DNA from: JAJXWB01 sp965246795
GTDB taxonomy: Bacteria; Pseudomonadota; Alphaproteobacteria; Rhizobiales; Beijerinckiaceae
Direction: 5' to 3'
Assembly (NCBI GenBank): GCA_965246795.1
Contig: CBDFFN010000021.1
Coordinates: 1 to 64,000, forward strand
Length of the DNA: 64,000 bases
A model generated the notes under the pieces. The model saw nothing but the letters and a program-made list of their open reading frames with translations. It ran no database searches and was not told where the DNA came from. The translations under genes were made by a program, and so were the position numbers. This document shows, piece by piece, positions 8,816-17,667 of this stretch. Positions within the stretch are counted from its first letter, which is position 1, and each line of letters opens with the position of its first letter.

Positions 8816-10228
8816 TTACGATGCGGACGGCGACTCTTTACGTGGTGGCTCCGCGTGTCCGACGAGACGTACGATCTCGGGACATTCGCGACGCACGGCA
8901 TGCTCGATCGCATCAACCTGATCGTGAACGGCCATTACGCTTAGCGCGGGGTCGACGCGGCAGTGGTAATTCACGACGAGGCCATCGCGACCGCGACGTA
9001 CACGCACTTGGTGTATGTCGTACACGCCTCCGGTCTTTCGGGCCGCTGCGGTAAGCCGCTCGGCGATATGGCCAACCTGTTCCGCGCTCTCGTCCTGCCC
9101 GGCAAATTCCGGCGACAGCGGCTCGATATGGGTCTCGACCTCCACATCGACCCCGATCTCGGCACGGACAGCGTTTTCCAAACCTGTCGCAATGTCGTGC
9201 GCTTCTCCGTGCGTCATCGCACCGTCGACTTCGAGATCGAATGAGATCGACGGGCGATCGGCGATGCGCTGGATCGTCACGTGATGGACTGCCAGGCGAC
9301 GCCGCGCCGCCACGAGCAGCACGCGCTCGAGGATGGTTTCGTCGTCGAGCGTGCGCGGCACTGCCGCGATCGATACATCGAGCGCCGGATTGTCGCGACG
9401 CAAAGCTGACGCGACCGCCTGTCGCGTCGCGAGCGTGTGCTCCAAAGAAAGTGTGCGCGGCACGCCGATCGTCATTTCGCCGGCGATGCGCCCGCTGCCG
9501 AGGCGACGAAGCCGCACGCCGACGACATCGGTCACACCGGGGATGTTTCGCGCAATGTCCGTGACACGTGGTGCGAGCCCGGCCGGCGCCTGATCGAGCA
9601 ATGTGCCAACCGTCTGACGCGCGAGACGCCAAGCGGCGAACCCGATGAAGCCTGCGACGCCGATCGACGCGACCGTGTCTGCCTGCTTGAAACCGGCGGC
9701 ATAGGCGAGCAAGCCAGCGAGCACGATGAGTGACGCGCCGAAATCGCTCGCGAAATGCATCGCGTCCGCGGCCAGCGCGTCGCTTCTGGTCTCACGTGCG
9801 ATGCGGCCAAGCGCGCGCCAGCGAAACAGATCGACGACGATCGACAGACCGAGCGCGCCGAAAACCCAAACGGAGAGTTCCACCGACGAATGCCCCGCCA
9901 TCAGCCGCCGTATGGCCTCGAACACAACGACCAGCGCAACCGCGAATAGCAGGAAGACTTCGACCAGTGCCGCCAACGCTTCGAACTTGTCGTGTCCGTA
10001 ATGATGGTCGTCGTCGGCCGGCTTTCCGGACTCGCGGACCGCGAGGAACGTCACGAGCGTTGCGCCCGTGTCGACCGCGCCATGCGCGGCTTCGGACAAC
10101 AGCGCGAGCGACCCCGAGAACAGCCCGGCCGCGAGTTTCGTCAGCGCGAGTGCGCCGCTCGCCGCTACCGAACTCAGCGCGGCGCGGTGCTTCAGCGTCT
10201 GTGCCGCTGTGTGGTCCGCTGGCGTCAT
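8816..10228 (-). CDS. Cation diffusion facilitator (CDF) transporter with a long, repeated C-terminal region
   Basis: The N-terminal part (about residues 15-200) is a six-helix CDF domain. It has the HxxxD metal site in helix 2 (SEAAHGAVD), the same pattern in helix 5 (ADAMHFASD) and the loop motif YGHDKFEAL. These features indicate Zn2+ or similar divalent metal export by proton antiport at the inner membrane. At 470 aa it is much longer than the usual 300 aa. After the membrane domain there appear to be three tandem cytoplasmic dimerisation-type domains (about 205-285, 287-370 and 378-465) instead of one. It is the only gene of its direction here, with divergent gloA 80 bases away. The metal is not assignable from sequence. 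Confidence 0.9.
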   Translation of the reverse strand: MTPADHTAAQTLKHRAALSSVAASGALALTKLAAGLFSGSLALLSEAAHGAVDTGATLVTFLAVRESGKPADDDHHYGHDKFEALAALVEVFLLFAVALVVVFEAIRRLMAGHSSVELSVWVFGALGLSIVVDLFRWRALGRIARETRSDALAADAMHFASDFGASLIVLAGLLAYAAGFKQADTVASIGVAGFIGFAAWRLARQTVGTLLDQAPAGLAPRVTDIARNIPGVTDVVGVRLRRLGSGRIAGEMTIGVPRTLSLEHTLATRQAVASALRRDNPALDVSIAAVPRTLDDETILERVLLVAARRRLAVHHVTIQRIADRPSISFDLEVDGAMTHGEAHDIATGLENAVRAEIGVDVEVETHIEPLSPEFAGQDESAEQVGHIAERLTAAARKTGGVYDIHQVRVRRGRDGLVVNYHCRVDPALSVMAVHDQVDAIEHAVRRECPEIVRLVGHAEPPRKESPSAS

Positions 10229-10308
10229 GGGAACGCGCGTGCGACTGTTCCGCCAACGAAAGCGGCGGGCGACATGCCGGCCGAAACCGACGGCAGGGAA
10301 AGAAACAC

Positions 10309-10749
10309 GTGCAATATCTTCATACGATGGTCAGGGTCACGGATCTCGACAAGTCGCTCGACTTCTATTGCAACAAGTTTGGCCTGAAAGAGGTCCGTCG
10401 CGTTGAGAACGAAAAAGGCCGCTTCACGCTCGTGTTTCTCGCCGCGCCGGACGATATGCCGACCGCCGAAACGGAGCGCGCGCCGCTCGTCGAACTGACC
10501 TACAATTGGGATCCGGAAGAATACAAGGGCGGCCGAAATTTCGGCCATCTCGCCTATCGCGTCGACGACATTTACGACCTTTGTGACCGCCTGATGAAAG
10601 CCGGTGTCACAATCAATCGGCCGCCGCGCGATGGGAACATGGCTTTCATCCGTTCGCCCGACGGCATCTCCATCGAATTGCTCCAGAAGGGCAATCCGAA
10701 GCCTACCGCGGAGCCGTGGGCCTCGATGCCGAACACGGGCGAGTGGTGA
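10309..10749 (+). CDS. gloA: Lactoylglutathione lyase (glyoxalase I)
   Basis: GloA isomerises the methylglyoxal-glutathione adduct to S-lactoylglutathione, the first step of methylglyoxal detoxification. The 146-aa protein has the paired betaalphabetabetabeta modules of the family. It also carries N-terminal LHTMVRVTDLDKSLDFY and the metal/glutathione region LVELTYNWDPE...FGHLAYRVDD. The GTG at 10309 was chosen because it gives the family's usual N-terminus (VQYLHTMVRV) and has an AGGGA ribosome binding site about 10 bases upstream. The frame is open further upstream, but that stretch overlaps the divergent transporter. Its stop overlaps the amidase start as GTGA. Confidence 0.95.
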   Translation: MQYLHTMVRVTDLDKSLDFYCNKFGLKEVRRVENEKGRFTLVFLAAPDDMPTAETERAPLVELTYNWDPEEYKGGRNFGHLAYRVDDIYDLCDRLMKAGVTINRPPRDGNMAFIRSPDGISIELLQKGNPKPTAEPWASMPNTGEW

Positions 10750-12059
10750 CAGCCCGCGACAGCAGCCGCGCACGTCTCGAAAAAGCGCTCGCGATCATCG
10801 CGGACACAAGCGGCGAAGGCGCGCGTGTCTACACGAAGGTTTATGTCGAAGCGGCAAAGGCGGCAGCGGACGCGGCCGACGCGCGCGCGCGTTTCGGCCA
10901 AAGCCTTTCGCCGCTCGACGGCGTGATCGTCTCGATCAAAGATCTGTTCGATGTCGCGGGTGAGACGACGCGCGCCGGCACAAAGGTCTATGCGAATGCG
11001 CCGGCCGCGTCGGCCGACGCGCCGCCGGTCGCGCGGCTGCGGGCTGCGGGTGCCGTCATCATCGGCCGCAACAACATGACGGAACTCGCTTACTCCGGCA
11101 TCGGCATCAATCCGCACTACGGCGCGCCGGGTAATCCGGCCGATCGCACGCGCGTGTCGGGCGGATCGTCGTCGGGCGCGGCAGTCTCGGTAGCGGACGA
11201 AATGTCCGAGATCGCGATCGGCTCCGACACCGGCGGCTCTGTCCGTCTTCCCGCGGCCTTTTGTGGTGTCGTGGGCTTCAAGCCGACGCAACGGCGTATT
11301 TCGCGCCATGGCGCGACGGCGCTCTCCACATCGCAGGATTCCATCGGCCCGCTCGCCAAAACGCTTACGCTTTGTGCGCAGGCCGACAGCATCATGGCAG
11401 CTGAGCCGCAGCGCGATCTGACACCTAAGCCGGTCGAGCATCTCGTGCTTGCCGTCGGACGTGGTCCGCTGTTCGACGGTGTCGATCCCGTGATCCTGCG
11501 GGCGTTCGACGCGGCGGTTTCGCGGCTCGCATCGAAAGGCGCGCGCATCGTCGAACTCGACACAAGCCCTCTGCTTGCGCTTGCAGCCGACATCAATGCA
11601 CTCGGCTCGATCACAGCAATCGAATGCGCAGATATCCACCGCGACATTCTCGCGACACGCGAAGCCGAGATCGACCGGCGCATCGCGAAACGCATCCGCA
11701 CCTTCTCGAACGTCACAGGCGCGGATTACGCACGCATGTTGCGGATGCGCGGCGAGGCCATCGCTGCGGCGACGAAGGCGTTTCTTCCCTTCGATGCCGT
11801 GGTTCTGCCAACCTCGCCGATTTTTGCGCCCGTCATTACCGAACTCGAGGCCGACGACGACTTATTCGCGCGCACGAACCTGATGGCGCTGCGCAACACG
11901 ATGCCGTTCAACCTCTTCGACTGCTGCGGCCTGTCGCTGCCATTGCCCGATGCAGGTCCGCTGCCGGCCGGCTTCATGATGATCGGCGCGGGCATGACAG
12001 ACGATCGGCTTTTTGCGGCCGGTCTCGCCGTCGAGGCGGTCTTCGTGAAAAAGAGCTAA
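10746..12059 (+). CDS. Amidase-signature family hydrolase
   Basis: This 437-aa enzyme belongs to the Ser-cisSer-Lys amidases, which hydrolyse amide bonds. The three catalytic residues are visible: Lys65 (VSIKDLFDV), Ser141 in GGSSSGAAV and the nucleophile Ser165 in GSDTGGSVRLP, followed by FCGVVGFKPT. The GTG start overlaps the gloA stop (GTGA), so the two are coupled. An earlier in-frame GTG at 10716 is possible but would overlap gloA by 34 bases. The substrate is unknown. It is not a GatA by context, as gatB and gatC are absent. The stop overlaps the stop of the convergent pterin dehydratase by three bases. Confidence 0.9.
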   Translation: MTARDSSRARLEKALAIIADTSGEGARVYTKVYVEAAKAAADAADARARFGQSLSPLDGVIVSIKDLFDVAGETTRAGTKVYANAPAASADAPPVARLRAAGAVIIGRNNMTELAYSGIGINPHYGAPGNPADRTRVSGGSSSGAAVSVADEMSEIAIGSDTGGSVRLPAAFCGVVGFKPTQRRISRHGATALSTSQDSIGPLAKTLTLCAQADSIMAAEPQRDLTPKPVEHLVLAVGRGPLFDGVDPVILRAFDAAVSRLASKGARIVELDTSPLLALAADINALGSITAIECADIHRDILATREAEIDRRIAKRIRTFSNVTGADYARMLRMRGEAIAAATKAFLPFDAVVLPTSPIFAPVITELEADDDLFARTNLMALRNTMPFNLFDCCGLSLPLPDAGPLPAGFMMIGAGMTDDRLFAAGLAVEAVFVKKS

Positions 12060-12418
12060 TCTGCGAAGTAAGCGCCAGCCGTCTCCTTCGGACCCGGTCC
12101 TGCGAGCGGGCCGCCTTCCGTGCCGGGCCGCCAGTCGAGCAGCGCATCGATCTTCGCCGCCAGCGCGAAATCCTTCTCGGTGATGCCTCCCGCATCATGG
12201 GTCGAGAGACGCACCTCAAGCGACCCGAAATTCAAAATCATTTCCGGATGGTGAAAGGCCAGTTCCGCGAGGTGTGCGACCGCATTGGCGGCCATGACGG
12301 TCGCCTTGAAACCCTTCGTTTTCCACTGGCGTCGAATGACGCCATCCTTGAGGGTCCAGCCCGATAGCTTAGCAAGCCGCGCCTCGATCTCGGCCGAAGT
12401 GAGTTTCTTGTCCGCCAC
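12056..12418 (-). CDS. phhB: 4a-hydroxytetrahydrobiopterin dehydratase (PCD/DCoH family)
   Basis: The 120-aa protein matches the pterin-4a-carbinolamine dehydratase fold. It has the active-site signature AFHHPEM (the family's [DE]xxxHHP-like histidines) and a preceding W..K..FKATV segment. The enzyme regenerates the oxidised pterin cofactor of aromatic amino acid hydroxylases. The GTG start was chosen for the AAGAGGAG ribosome binding site 7-8 bases upstream and the typical opening VADKKLTSAEI. The frame is open further upstream but with low-complexity sequence. No phenylalanine hydroxylase gene is nearby, so its partner is not evident here; the family also occurs with roles in molybdopterin or folate metabolism. 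Confidence 0.88.
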   Translation of the reverse strand: MADKKLTSAEIEARLAKLSGWTLKDGVIRRQWKTKGFKATVMAANAVAHLAELAFHHPEMILNFGSLEVRLSTHDAGGITEKDFALAAKIDALLDWRPGTEGGPLAGPGPKETAGAYFAD

Positions 12419-12515
12419 GGCGCTTCTCCTCTTATGATGAGCGCGTGACATAGGGCGGGTTGCTGCATGACACAGGGCGCTTGACGCTGTCGCTGCGTGC
12501 GCCGCAGATGCGGCA

Positions 12516-13895
12516 ATGGCCCCGACTTCGGTTACGACGCTGATCGACGCGATGTTTTCGACGCAAGCCGTCGCCGCAGCGATGTCGGATGACGCACATC
12601 TTGCTGCGCTGGTGCGTTTCGAAGCGGCGCTCGCTCGCGCGCAAGGTTCGGTCGGCGTTCTCACGCAAGGCGATGCGACTGCCATTGCCGACGCGCTCGC
12701 GACCTTTGAACCGCCGACCGGCGAACCACGCGAAAAACTTTTCGCCGACGCGGCAAAGGCCGGCACGATCGTCGTGCCTTTCGTCAAATTGCTGACCGCG
12801 CACGTGCGCGAAGCGTCTTCATCCGCGGCGGGCTACGTGCATTTTGGTGCGACAAGCCAGGATGCGATCGACACCGCGCATGTTCTGCAGCAGCGCATCG
12901 CCGTTACGGCGATCTGCAACGATCTGCGCAGACTGATACGCGCTGCTGCCGATCTTACGGGAAAACATCGCAATACGCCGATGCTCGGGCGCACGCTGCT
13001 TCAGCCTGCGACACCCATCACATTCGGTCTGAAGGCAGCGGGCTGGCTCGCCAGCGCGATCGACGCATTGCACCGGATCGAGCATGCCGCCGACGAGGCG
13101 TTGCGTCTGCAGTTCGGCGGCGCGGCGGGATCGCTCGGCTCGCTCGGTACGAAAGGCCCAGCGGTCGCGGCGGCGCTCGCGGCGGAAATGAAACTTCCCC
13201 TGCCCGACCCGGCCCTGCCCTGGCACACGCGGCGCGGCGCGATGTGTGCGCTCGGCTCGGCGCTCGCCGTCGCCTGCGGCCATGCCGGCAAAATTGCTCG
13301 CGACATTTCGCTGATGATGCAGTTCGAGATCGCCGAGGTTGCCGAGCCATCGGGCGAAGGTCGCGGCGGCTCCTCGGCCATGCCGCATAAACGCAACCCC
13401 GTACGCTGCATGATCGCGCTGGCGAACGCGACGCGCGCGCCCGGCCTCGTCGCAACTCTGCTTTCAGGCCTCGTCGAGGAACACGAACGTGCGCTTGGCG
13501 GTTGGCAGGCGGAATGGGCGGTCTGGCCGGCCCTCCTCGGCTGCACGGCCGGCGGTGTCGCCGCGATGGCTGAAGCGCTGGAGGGGCTGACCGTCGACGC
13601 GCCGCGGATGGCCAAAAATCTTGCCGCCCTCAACGGCTTGCCGATGACGGAAACGGTCGCGATCGGCCTCGCGGCAAAACTAGGCCGCGAGGGTGCCCAT
13701 GCCGCAGTCGAGCGTGCCGCGCGCCGCGTCGTGGCCGAAAACATCGCCCTCGCCGGCGCCCTCGCGGCCGAGCCGGAGGTCGCGACGCATGCCGATCCCG
13801 CAGAGATTGCCCGCCTGACAGACCCGGCCACCGCGAAGGGCGCCGCAGACGCCTTCATCGACGCGGCGCTGGCGGCAACGGAACGCTTCTCATAA
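12516..13895 (+). CDS. pcaB: Fumarase/aspartase-superfamily lyase, probably 3-carboxy-cis,cis-muconate cycloisomerase
   Basis: This 459-aa lyase has the superfamily signature GGSSAMPHKRNPV at about residues 285-297 and the helical core of the family. The early segment HFGATSQDAIDTA is the catalytic-loop motif. Overall similarity to PcaB (protocatechuate branch of the beta-ketoadipate pathway) is better than to adenylosuccinate lyase or fumarase. However, no other pca gene lies in the window, so the metabolic role rests on family resemblance alone. The ATG at 12516 lacks a strong ribosome binding site. It stands alone between convergent and co-directional single genes. Confidence 0.75.
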   Translation: MAPTSVTTLIDAMFSTQAVAAAMSDDAHLAALVRFEAALARAQGSVGVLTQGDATAIADALATFEPPTGEPREKLFADAAKAGTIVVPFVKLLTAHVREASSSAAGYVHFGATSQDAIDTAHVLQQRIAVTAICNDLRRLIRAAADLTGKHRNTPMLGRTLLQPATPITFGLKAAGWLASAIDALHRIEHAADEALRLQFGGAAGSLGSLGTKGPAVAAALAAEMKLPLPDPALPWHTRRGAMCALGSALAVACGHAGKIARDISLMMQFEIAEVAEPSGEGRGGSSAMPHKRNPVRCMIALANATRAPGLVATLLSGLVEEHERALGGWQAEWAVWPALLGCTAGGVAAMAEALEGLTVDAPRMAKNLAALNGLPMTETVAIGLAAKLGREGAHAAVERAARRVVAENIALAGALAAEPEVATHADPAEIARLTDPATAKGAADAFIDAALAATERFS

Positions 13896-14006
13896 TTGCC
13901 TTGATCGGCGGGTTTTCTCGGGAAAGGTAATTTTGGGGAGTTGCGGTGCAGAGAACCGCATCGGCGTCGTCAGAACGCCGGGCAGCACTCTGCCGTCTGC
14001 GGTGAA

Positions 14007-14666
14007 ATGTTCGAGACAATCCTTCAGCCGATCATTCTGGAATACGGGCTTATCGCGGTCTTCACGATCGTCATGCTCGAGAGCGCCGGACTTCCCCTTC
14101 CGGGCGAGACGGCGCTGGTTCTGGCGTCCGTCTATGCCGGCATGACCGGCCATTTCGACATTCCCGTCGTCATCGCCGTCGCTGCGACGGCGGCGATTAT
14201 TGGCGACAACATCGGTTTCGTCGTCGGGCGCCAGTACGGCCTGCCACTCGTGAAGCGATACGGGAGTATGGTCGGCCTCGACGAAAAGCGGCTGCGTTTC
14301 GGCCAGCACATGTTCGCGAAACACGGTGCCAAGATTATTTTCTTCGGCCGTTTCGTCGCGATATTGCGTATCTTCGCCGCGTTGCTTGCCGGCGTTAACC
14401 GCTACTCCTGGAAGTCCTTCCTGTTCTACAATGCGGCCGGCGGTATCGTCTGGGCGACGGTATTCGGCCTCGGCGGATATGTCTTCGGCGATGCGATGCA
14501 ACGGGTCGCCGGACCCGTCGGCGCCATCGGCCTTGCCGTCGCGCTCGCGGCTGTGATCGTCGGCTGGAAGTTCATGCGCCGCCAGGAGGCGCTGTTCGAG
14601 GCTCGCATCGAGGCCGAAGCGCTCGCTCCGGTGCCGGTGCGCGACCGGAACCCCCTCCGCCGCTGA
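14007..14666 (+). CDS. DedA-family inner-membrane protein
   Basis: This 219-aa integral membrane protein has the DedA pattern: an opening amphipathic helix (MFETILQPIILEYG), ESAGLPLPGE, GDNIGFVVGRQYG, then the FGRFVAILRIFAALLAG and FLFYNAAGGIVWA segments. DedA proteins act in membrane homeostasis, and some flip undecaprenyl phosphate or phosphatidylethanolamine. The ATG at 14007 was chosen because upstream in-frame codons are rich in Arg/His and unlike the family; the ribosome binding site is weak. The gene is monocistronic by spacing. The exact lipid substrate cannot be inferred. Confidence 0.9.
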   Translation: MFETILQPIILEYGLIAVFTIVMLESAGLPLPGETALVLASVYAGMTGHFDIPVVIAVAATAAIIGDNIGFVVGRQYGLPLVKRYGSMVGLDEKRLRFGQHMFAKHGAKIIFFGRFVAILRIFAALLAGVNRYSWKSFLFYNAAGGIVWATVFGLGGYVFGDAMQRVAGPVGAIGLAVALAAVIVGWKFMRRQEALFEARIEAEALAPVPVRDRNPLRR

Positions 14667-14719
14667 ACGTTCGCCTCTACATGCGCTCAAGCCGTAGGTG
14701 GGCGCGAACGGGAGGCTTC

Positions 14720-15058
14720 ATGCGAACGGCTCTGAAAACGACGATCTTGGCATCCGCGTTTTGCGTCGTTGGCGGTCTGGCGCAGGCCCAGAGCATGCAG
14801 AACGAGCAGACGACTCAGCCGCCCGCAACGCCACCGGCCCGACCCGGCAGTCCCACGACGATCCCCGAGAAGACGCCTTCGACTCCCGGCACCGACGGGG
14901 CGGCGAACAATGTGACAGACAAGCTGAAGGACACCGGCGGCGTCATCAAGCCGCCAGCGGATGTTGACCCGGCAATGGCAAAGCCTGCACCGTCAACGCA
15001 AGGGACGATGCCCGTGATTAAGCCGCCGGAAGAAAAAGGCGGACCAACGGCGAAGTAG
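14720..15058 (+). CDS. Small secreted proline-rich protein of unknown function
   Basis: A 112-aa protein starts at an ATG with a strong GGGAGG site six bases upstream. Residues 1-24 form a signal peptide (basic start, hydrophobic core, GLAQAQ cleavage region). The mature part is low-complexity and rich in Pro, Thr and Gly, with PPATPPARPGSP, PEKTPSTPGT and a repeated VIKPP element (VIKPPADV, VIKPPEEK). It is probably disordered in the periplasm. No domain is recognised. Similar short secreted Pro-rich proteins are common in Rhizobiales; the role is unknown. Confidence 0.75.
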   Translation: MRTALKTTILASAFCVVGGLAQAQSMQNEQTTQPPATPPARPGSPTTIPEKTPSTPGTDGAANNVTDKLKDTGGVIKPPADVDPAMAKPAPSTQGTMPVIKPPEEKGGPTAK

Positions 15059-15070
15059 ACCGTCGAACCG

Positions 15071-16066
15071 CTACAGTGATCGCTTCAAATAGAATGCGAT
15101 CTCGCCGACGATACCGCGTCGGAATGCAAGCACGCAGACAACGAAGATCGTGCCCTGAATGACCAGCACCCACTGGCCAAAGGGCGCGAGATAGTTCTGC
15201 ATGAACACGATCGCGAAGGCGCCAACGACTGGGCCGTAGATCGTGCCGAGCCCGCCGATCAGCGCCATCAGCACGACCTCGCCCGACATCTTGTAGTCGA
15301 CGTCGGTCAGCGAAGCGTTCTGCGCCACGATCGCTTTCGTTGCGCCAGCGAGCCCCACCAGCGCCGCCGATAGAATAAATGCGACGAGCTTGTACTGGTC
15401 AGTCTTGTAACCGAGCGACGTCGCGCGCGGCTCGTTCTCGCGGATCGATTTCAGCACCTCGCCGAACGGCGAGTTGATGATGCGATGGATGGCCAGAAAA
15501 CCGATCGTGAAAATGGCGAGTACGACGTAGTAAAGAACGTACTGGTTCGACAGATCGATGAAGCCGAACATCTTGCCTTGCGGCACGCCCTGAATGCCGT
15601 CCTCGCCGTGCGTGAACGGCGCCTGTAGGCAGAAGAAGTAGATCATCTGCGATAGCGCGAGCGTGATCATCGCAAAGTAGATGCCCTGTCGGCGGATCGC
15701 GAGCAGCCCGGTGATGAGGCCCAAACCACCGGCACCCAGCGTCGCTGCGAGAATCGCGAGTTCCGGCGGCCAACCCCACACTTTTGCGATATGCGCGGAG
15801 AAGTAGCCGGCGGAACCAAGGAACATCGCGTGGCCAAAGGACAACAGGCCGACGTAACCGATCAGCAGATTGAAGGCGCAGGCAAAGAGCGCGAAGCACA
15901 AAGCCTGCATCATAAAGAACGGATAAATCACGAACGGCGCAGCAAGAAATAGCGCCGACATGATAAGAAACGCGATCTGCTCGTCGCGCGGATGGATCGT
16001 CTCGACGGGGGCGGTGACACCGCCGCCGGCGCTGTCTGCCGCACTTGTATCGATCTGGACGGTCAT
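15071..16066 (-). CDS. livM: Branched-chain amino acid ABC transporter permease LivM
   Basis: This 331-aa permease has 9-10 predicted membrane helices and the LivM signature region LLIGYVGLLSFGHAMFLG near residue 90. The later segment GGLGTIYGPVVGAF contains the EAA-like loop that contacts the ATPase. It is the last gene of livG-livF-livH-livM, one base after livH. With LivH it forms the heterodimeric channel for branched-chain or related amino acids. The N-terminal 30 residues are a cytoplasmic acidic lead. No substrate-binding protein gene is in the cluster. Confidence 0.94.
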   Translation of the reverse strand: MTVQIDTSAADSAGGGVTAPVETIHPRDEQIAFLIMSALFLAAPFVIYPFFMMQALCFALFACAFNLLIGYVGLLSFGHAMFLGSAGYFSAHIAKVWGWPPELAILAATLGAGGLGLITGLLAIRRQGIYFAMITLALSQMIYFFCLQAPFTHGEDGIQGVPQGKMFGFIDLSNQYVLYYVVLAIFTIGFLAIHRIINSPFGEVLKSIRENEPRATSLGYKTDQYKLVAFILSAALVGLAGATKAIVAQNASLTDVDYKMSGEVVLMALIGGLGTIYGPVVGAFAIVFMQNYLAPFGQWVLVIQGTIFVVCVLAFRRGIVGEIAFYLKRSL

Positions 16067-16067
16067 G

Positions 16068-16949
16068 TCAGGCGGTCCTTCCGAAGAGACCCGCAGGTTT
16101 TACGAGAAGCACGATCGCCATGATGACGAAAACCACGGTGTTCGACGCCTCGGGATAGAAGACCTTCGTCAAGCCTTCGACGATCCCCAGCGCGAATCCG
16201 GTCACGATCGAGCCGAGGATCGAGCCCATGCCGCCAATCACGACGACGGCGAAAACGACGATGATGATGTCGACACCCATCAAGGGGCGGACCTGATTGA
16301 TCGGTGCGGCGAGCACACCGGCAAGTGCCGCAAGGCCGACACCGAAACCGTAGGTCACGGTGATCATCAGCGGCACGTTGATGCCGAACGCGCGCACCAT
16401 CGTCGGATTTTCGGTCGCCGCGCGCAGATACGAACCGAGCTTTGTTTTTTCGATCGTGAACCAGGTCACGAGACAGACGGCGAGCGAAAAGACGACGACC
16501 CAAGCGCGATAGTTCGGCAGATACATGAAGCCGAGCTGCTGGCCACCCTGCAGGCTCGGCGGAATCGCATAAGGCAAACCGGACGAGCCGAAATAATTCT
16601 GGAAAAGACCTTGGATGATGAGCGCGAGGCCAAACGTCAGCAGCAACCCGTAGAGGTGATCGAGATTGGCGAGGCGCTGCAACATCGTACGCTCGATGAT
16701 GATGCCGCCGATCCCGACGATGATCGGCGCGAGCAAAAGCGCTGGCCAATAGCCGATGCCTGTCAGGTTCAGCAGGAAGTACGCGACGAACGCGCCCACC
16801 ATGTAGAGCGCGCCATGCGCGAAATTGATGATGTTGAGCATGCCGAAGATGACGGCGAGGCCCAGCGAAAGGATGGCGTAGAACGCGCCATTGATGAGGC
16901 CGAGCAGAAGCTGCCCGAGAAGCGCCTGCGAGGAGATGCCGAAGATCAC
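16068..16949 (-). CDS. livH: Branched-chain amino acid ABC transporter permease LivH
   Basis: This 293-aa permease has eight or so hydrophobic helices. It carries LivH-type motifs: LGLINGAFYAILSLGLAVIFGMLNIINFAHGALYM split over the first helices, and GGMGSILGSIVTGFALGIVEG as the ATPase-contacting loop near the C-terminus. It starts four bases after the livF stop and runs to within one base of livM, so the four liv genes form one tight operon. It works at the inner membrane with LivM, LivF and LivG. Confidence 0.95.
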   Translation of the reverse strand: MIFGISSQALLGQLLLGLINGAFYAILSLGLAVIFGMLNIINFAHGALYMVGAFVAYFLLNLTGIGYWPALLLAPIIVGIGGIIIERTMLQRLANLDHLYGLLLTFGLALIIQGLFQNYFGSSGLPYAIPPSLQGGQQLGFMYLPNYRAWVVVFSLAVCLVTWFTIEKTKLGSYLRAATENPTMVRAFGINVPLMITVTYGFGVGLAALAGVLAAPINQVRPLMGVDIIIVVFAVVVIGGMGSILGSIVTGFALGIVEGLTKVFYPEASNTVVFVIMAIVLLVKPAGLFGRTA

Positions 16950-16953
16950 AGCG

Positions 16954-17667
16954 TCATACTCCGAGCACGTCGTGCAGCATGTCCATCTTCGCCTCGAGCT
17001 CGCTCGCGAGGAACGAGTCGATGATGCGACCGTGCTCCATCACGTAGAAGCGGTCCGCGACCGTCGCGGCGAAGCGGAAATTCTGTTCGACGAGGAGGAT
17101 CGTAAAGCCCTGCTGCTTCAGCTTGCGGATCGTGACGCCGATCTGCTGGATGATAACGGGGGCGAGGCCTTCGGTCGGCTCGTCCAGCATCAGGAGCCGC
17201 GCGCCGGTTCGCAGGATGCGGCCAATCGCAAGCATCTGCTGCTCGCCGCCGGACAATTTCGTGCCTTGGCTGTTGAGCCGCTCTTTCAGATTTGGGAACA
17301 GCTCGAAAATCTGGTCCCGCGTCAGTCCACCGGGCTTCACCTGCGGCGGTAGCATCAAATTTTCATCGACGCTGAGGCTCGAGAAGATCGCCCGCTCTTC
17401 CGGGCAGAGTGCAATTCCGAGACGCGCAATCTTGTCGGACGTCAGGCGGATCGCTTCCGTTCCATCATAGACGATGCTGCCGGAGCGTTTGCCGACAATT
17501 CCGATGACAGACTTCAGCGTCGTCGTCTTGCCGGCGCCGTTGCGGCCGAGAAGGCACACGACTTCGCCCGGCTGCACCGCCATGTCGACGCCGTGAAGGA
17601 TGTGCGACTCGCCGTACCAGGCCTGCAGGCCGGCGATCGCGAGAAGCGGCCGCGTCGCATCAAGCAT
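16954..17667 (-). CDS. livF: Branched-chain amino acid ABC transporter ATP-binding protein LivF
   Basis: This 237-aa ATPase has Walker A GRNGAGKTT (about residues 39-47), an ABC signature LSGGEQQM and Walker B RLLMLDEPTEG, as in LivF. The gene overlaps livG by eight bases, which suggests translational coupling. LivF and LivG form the cytoplasmic motor heterodimer that powers LivHM. The length is normal and all nucleotide-binding motifs are intact. Confidence 0.95.
   Translation of the reverse strand: MLDATRPLLAIAGLQAWYGESHILHGVDMAVQPGEVVCLLGRNGAGKTTTLKSVIGIVGKRSGSIVYDGTEAIRLTSDKIARLGIALCPEERAIFSSLSVDENLMLPPQVKPGGLTRDQIFELFPNLKERLNSQGTKLSGGEQQMLAIGRILRTGARLLMLDEPTEGLAPVIIQQIGVTIRKLKQQGFTILLVEQNFRFAATVADRFYVMEHGRIIDSFLASELEAKMDMLHDVLGV

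Noticed and set aside
9730..10308. The upstream extension of the gloA frame to 9730
   Set aside because: It lies opposite the transporter gene and is Arg/Pro-rich noise; the family N-terminus and ribosome binding site place the start at 10309.
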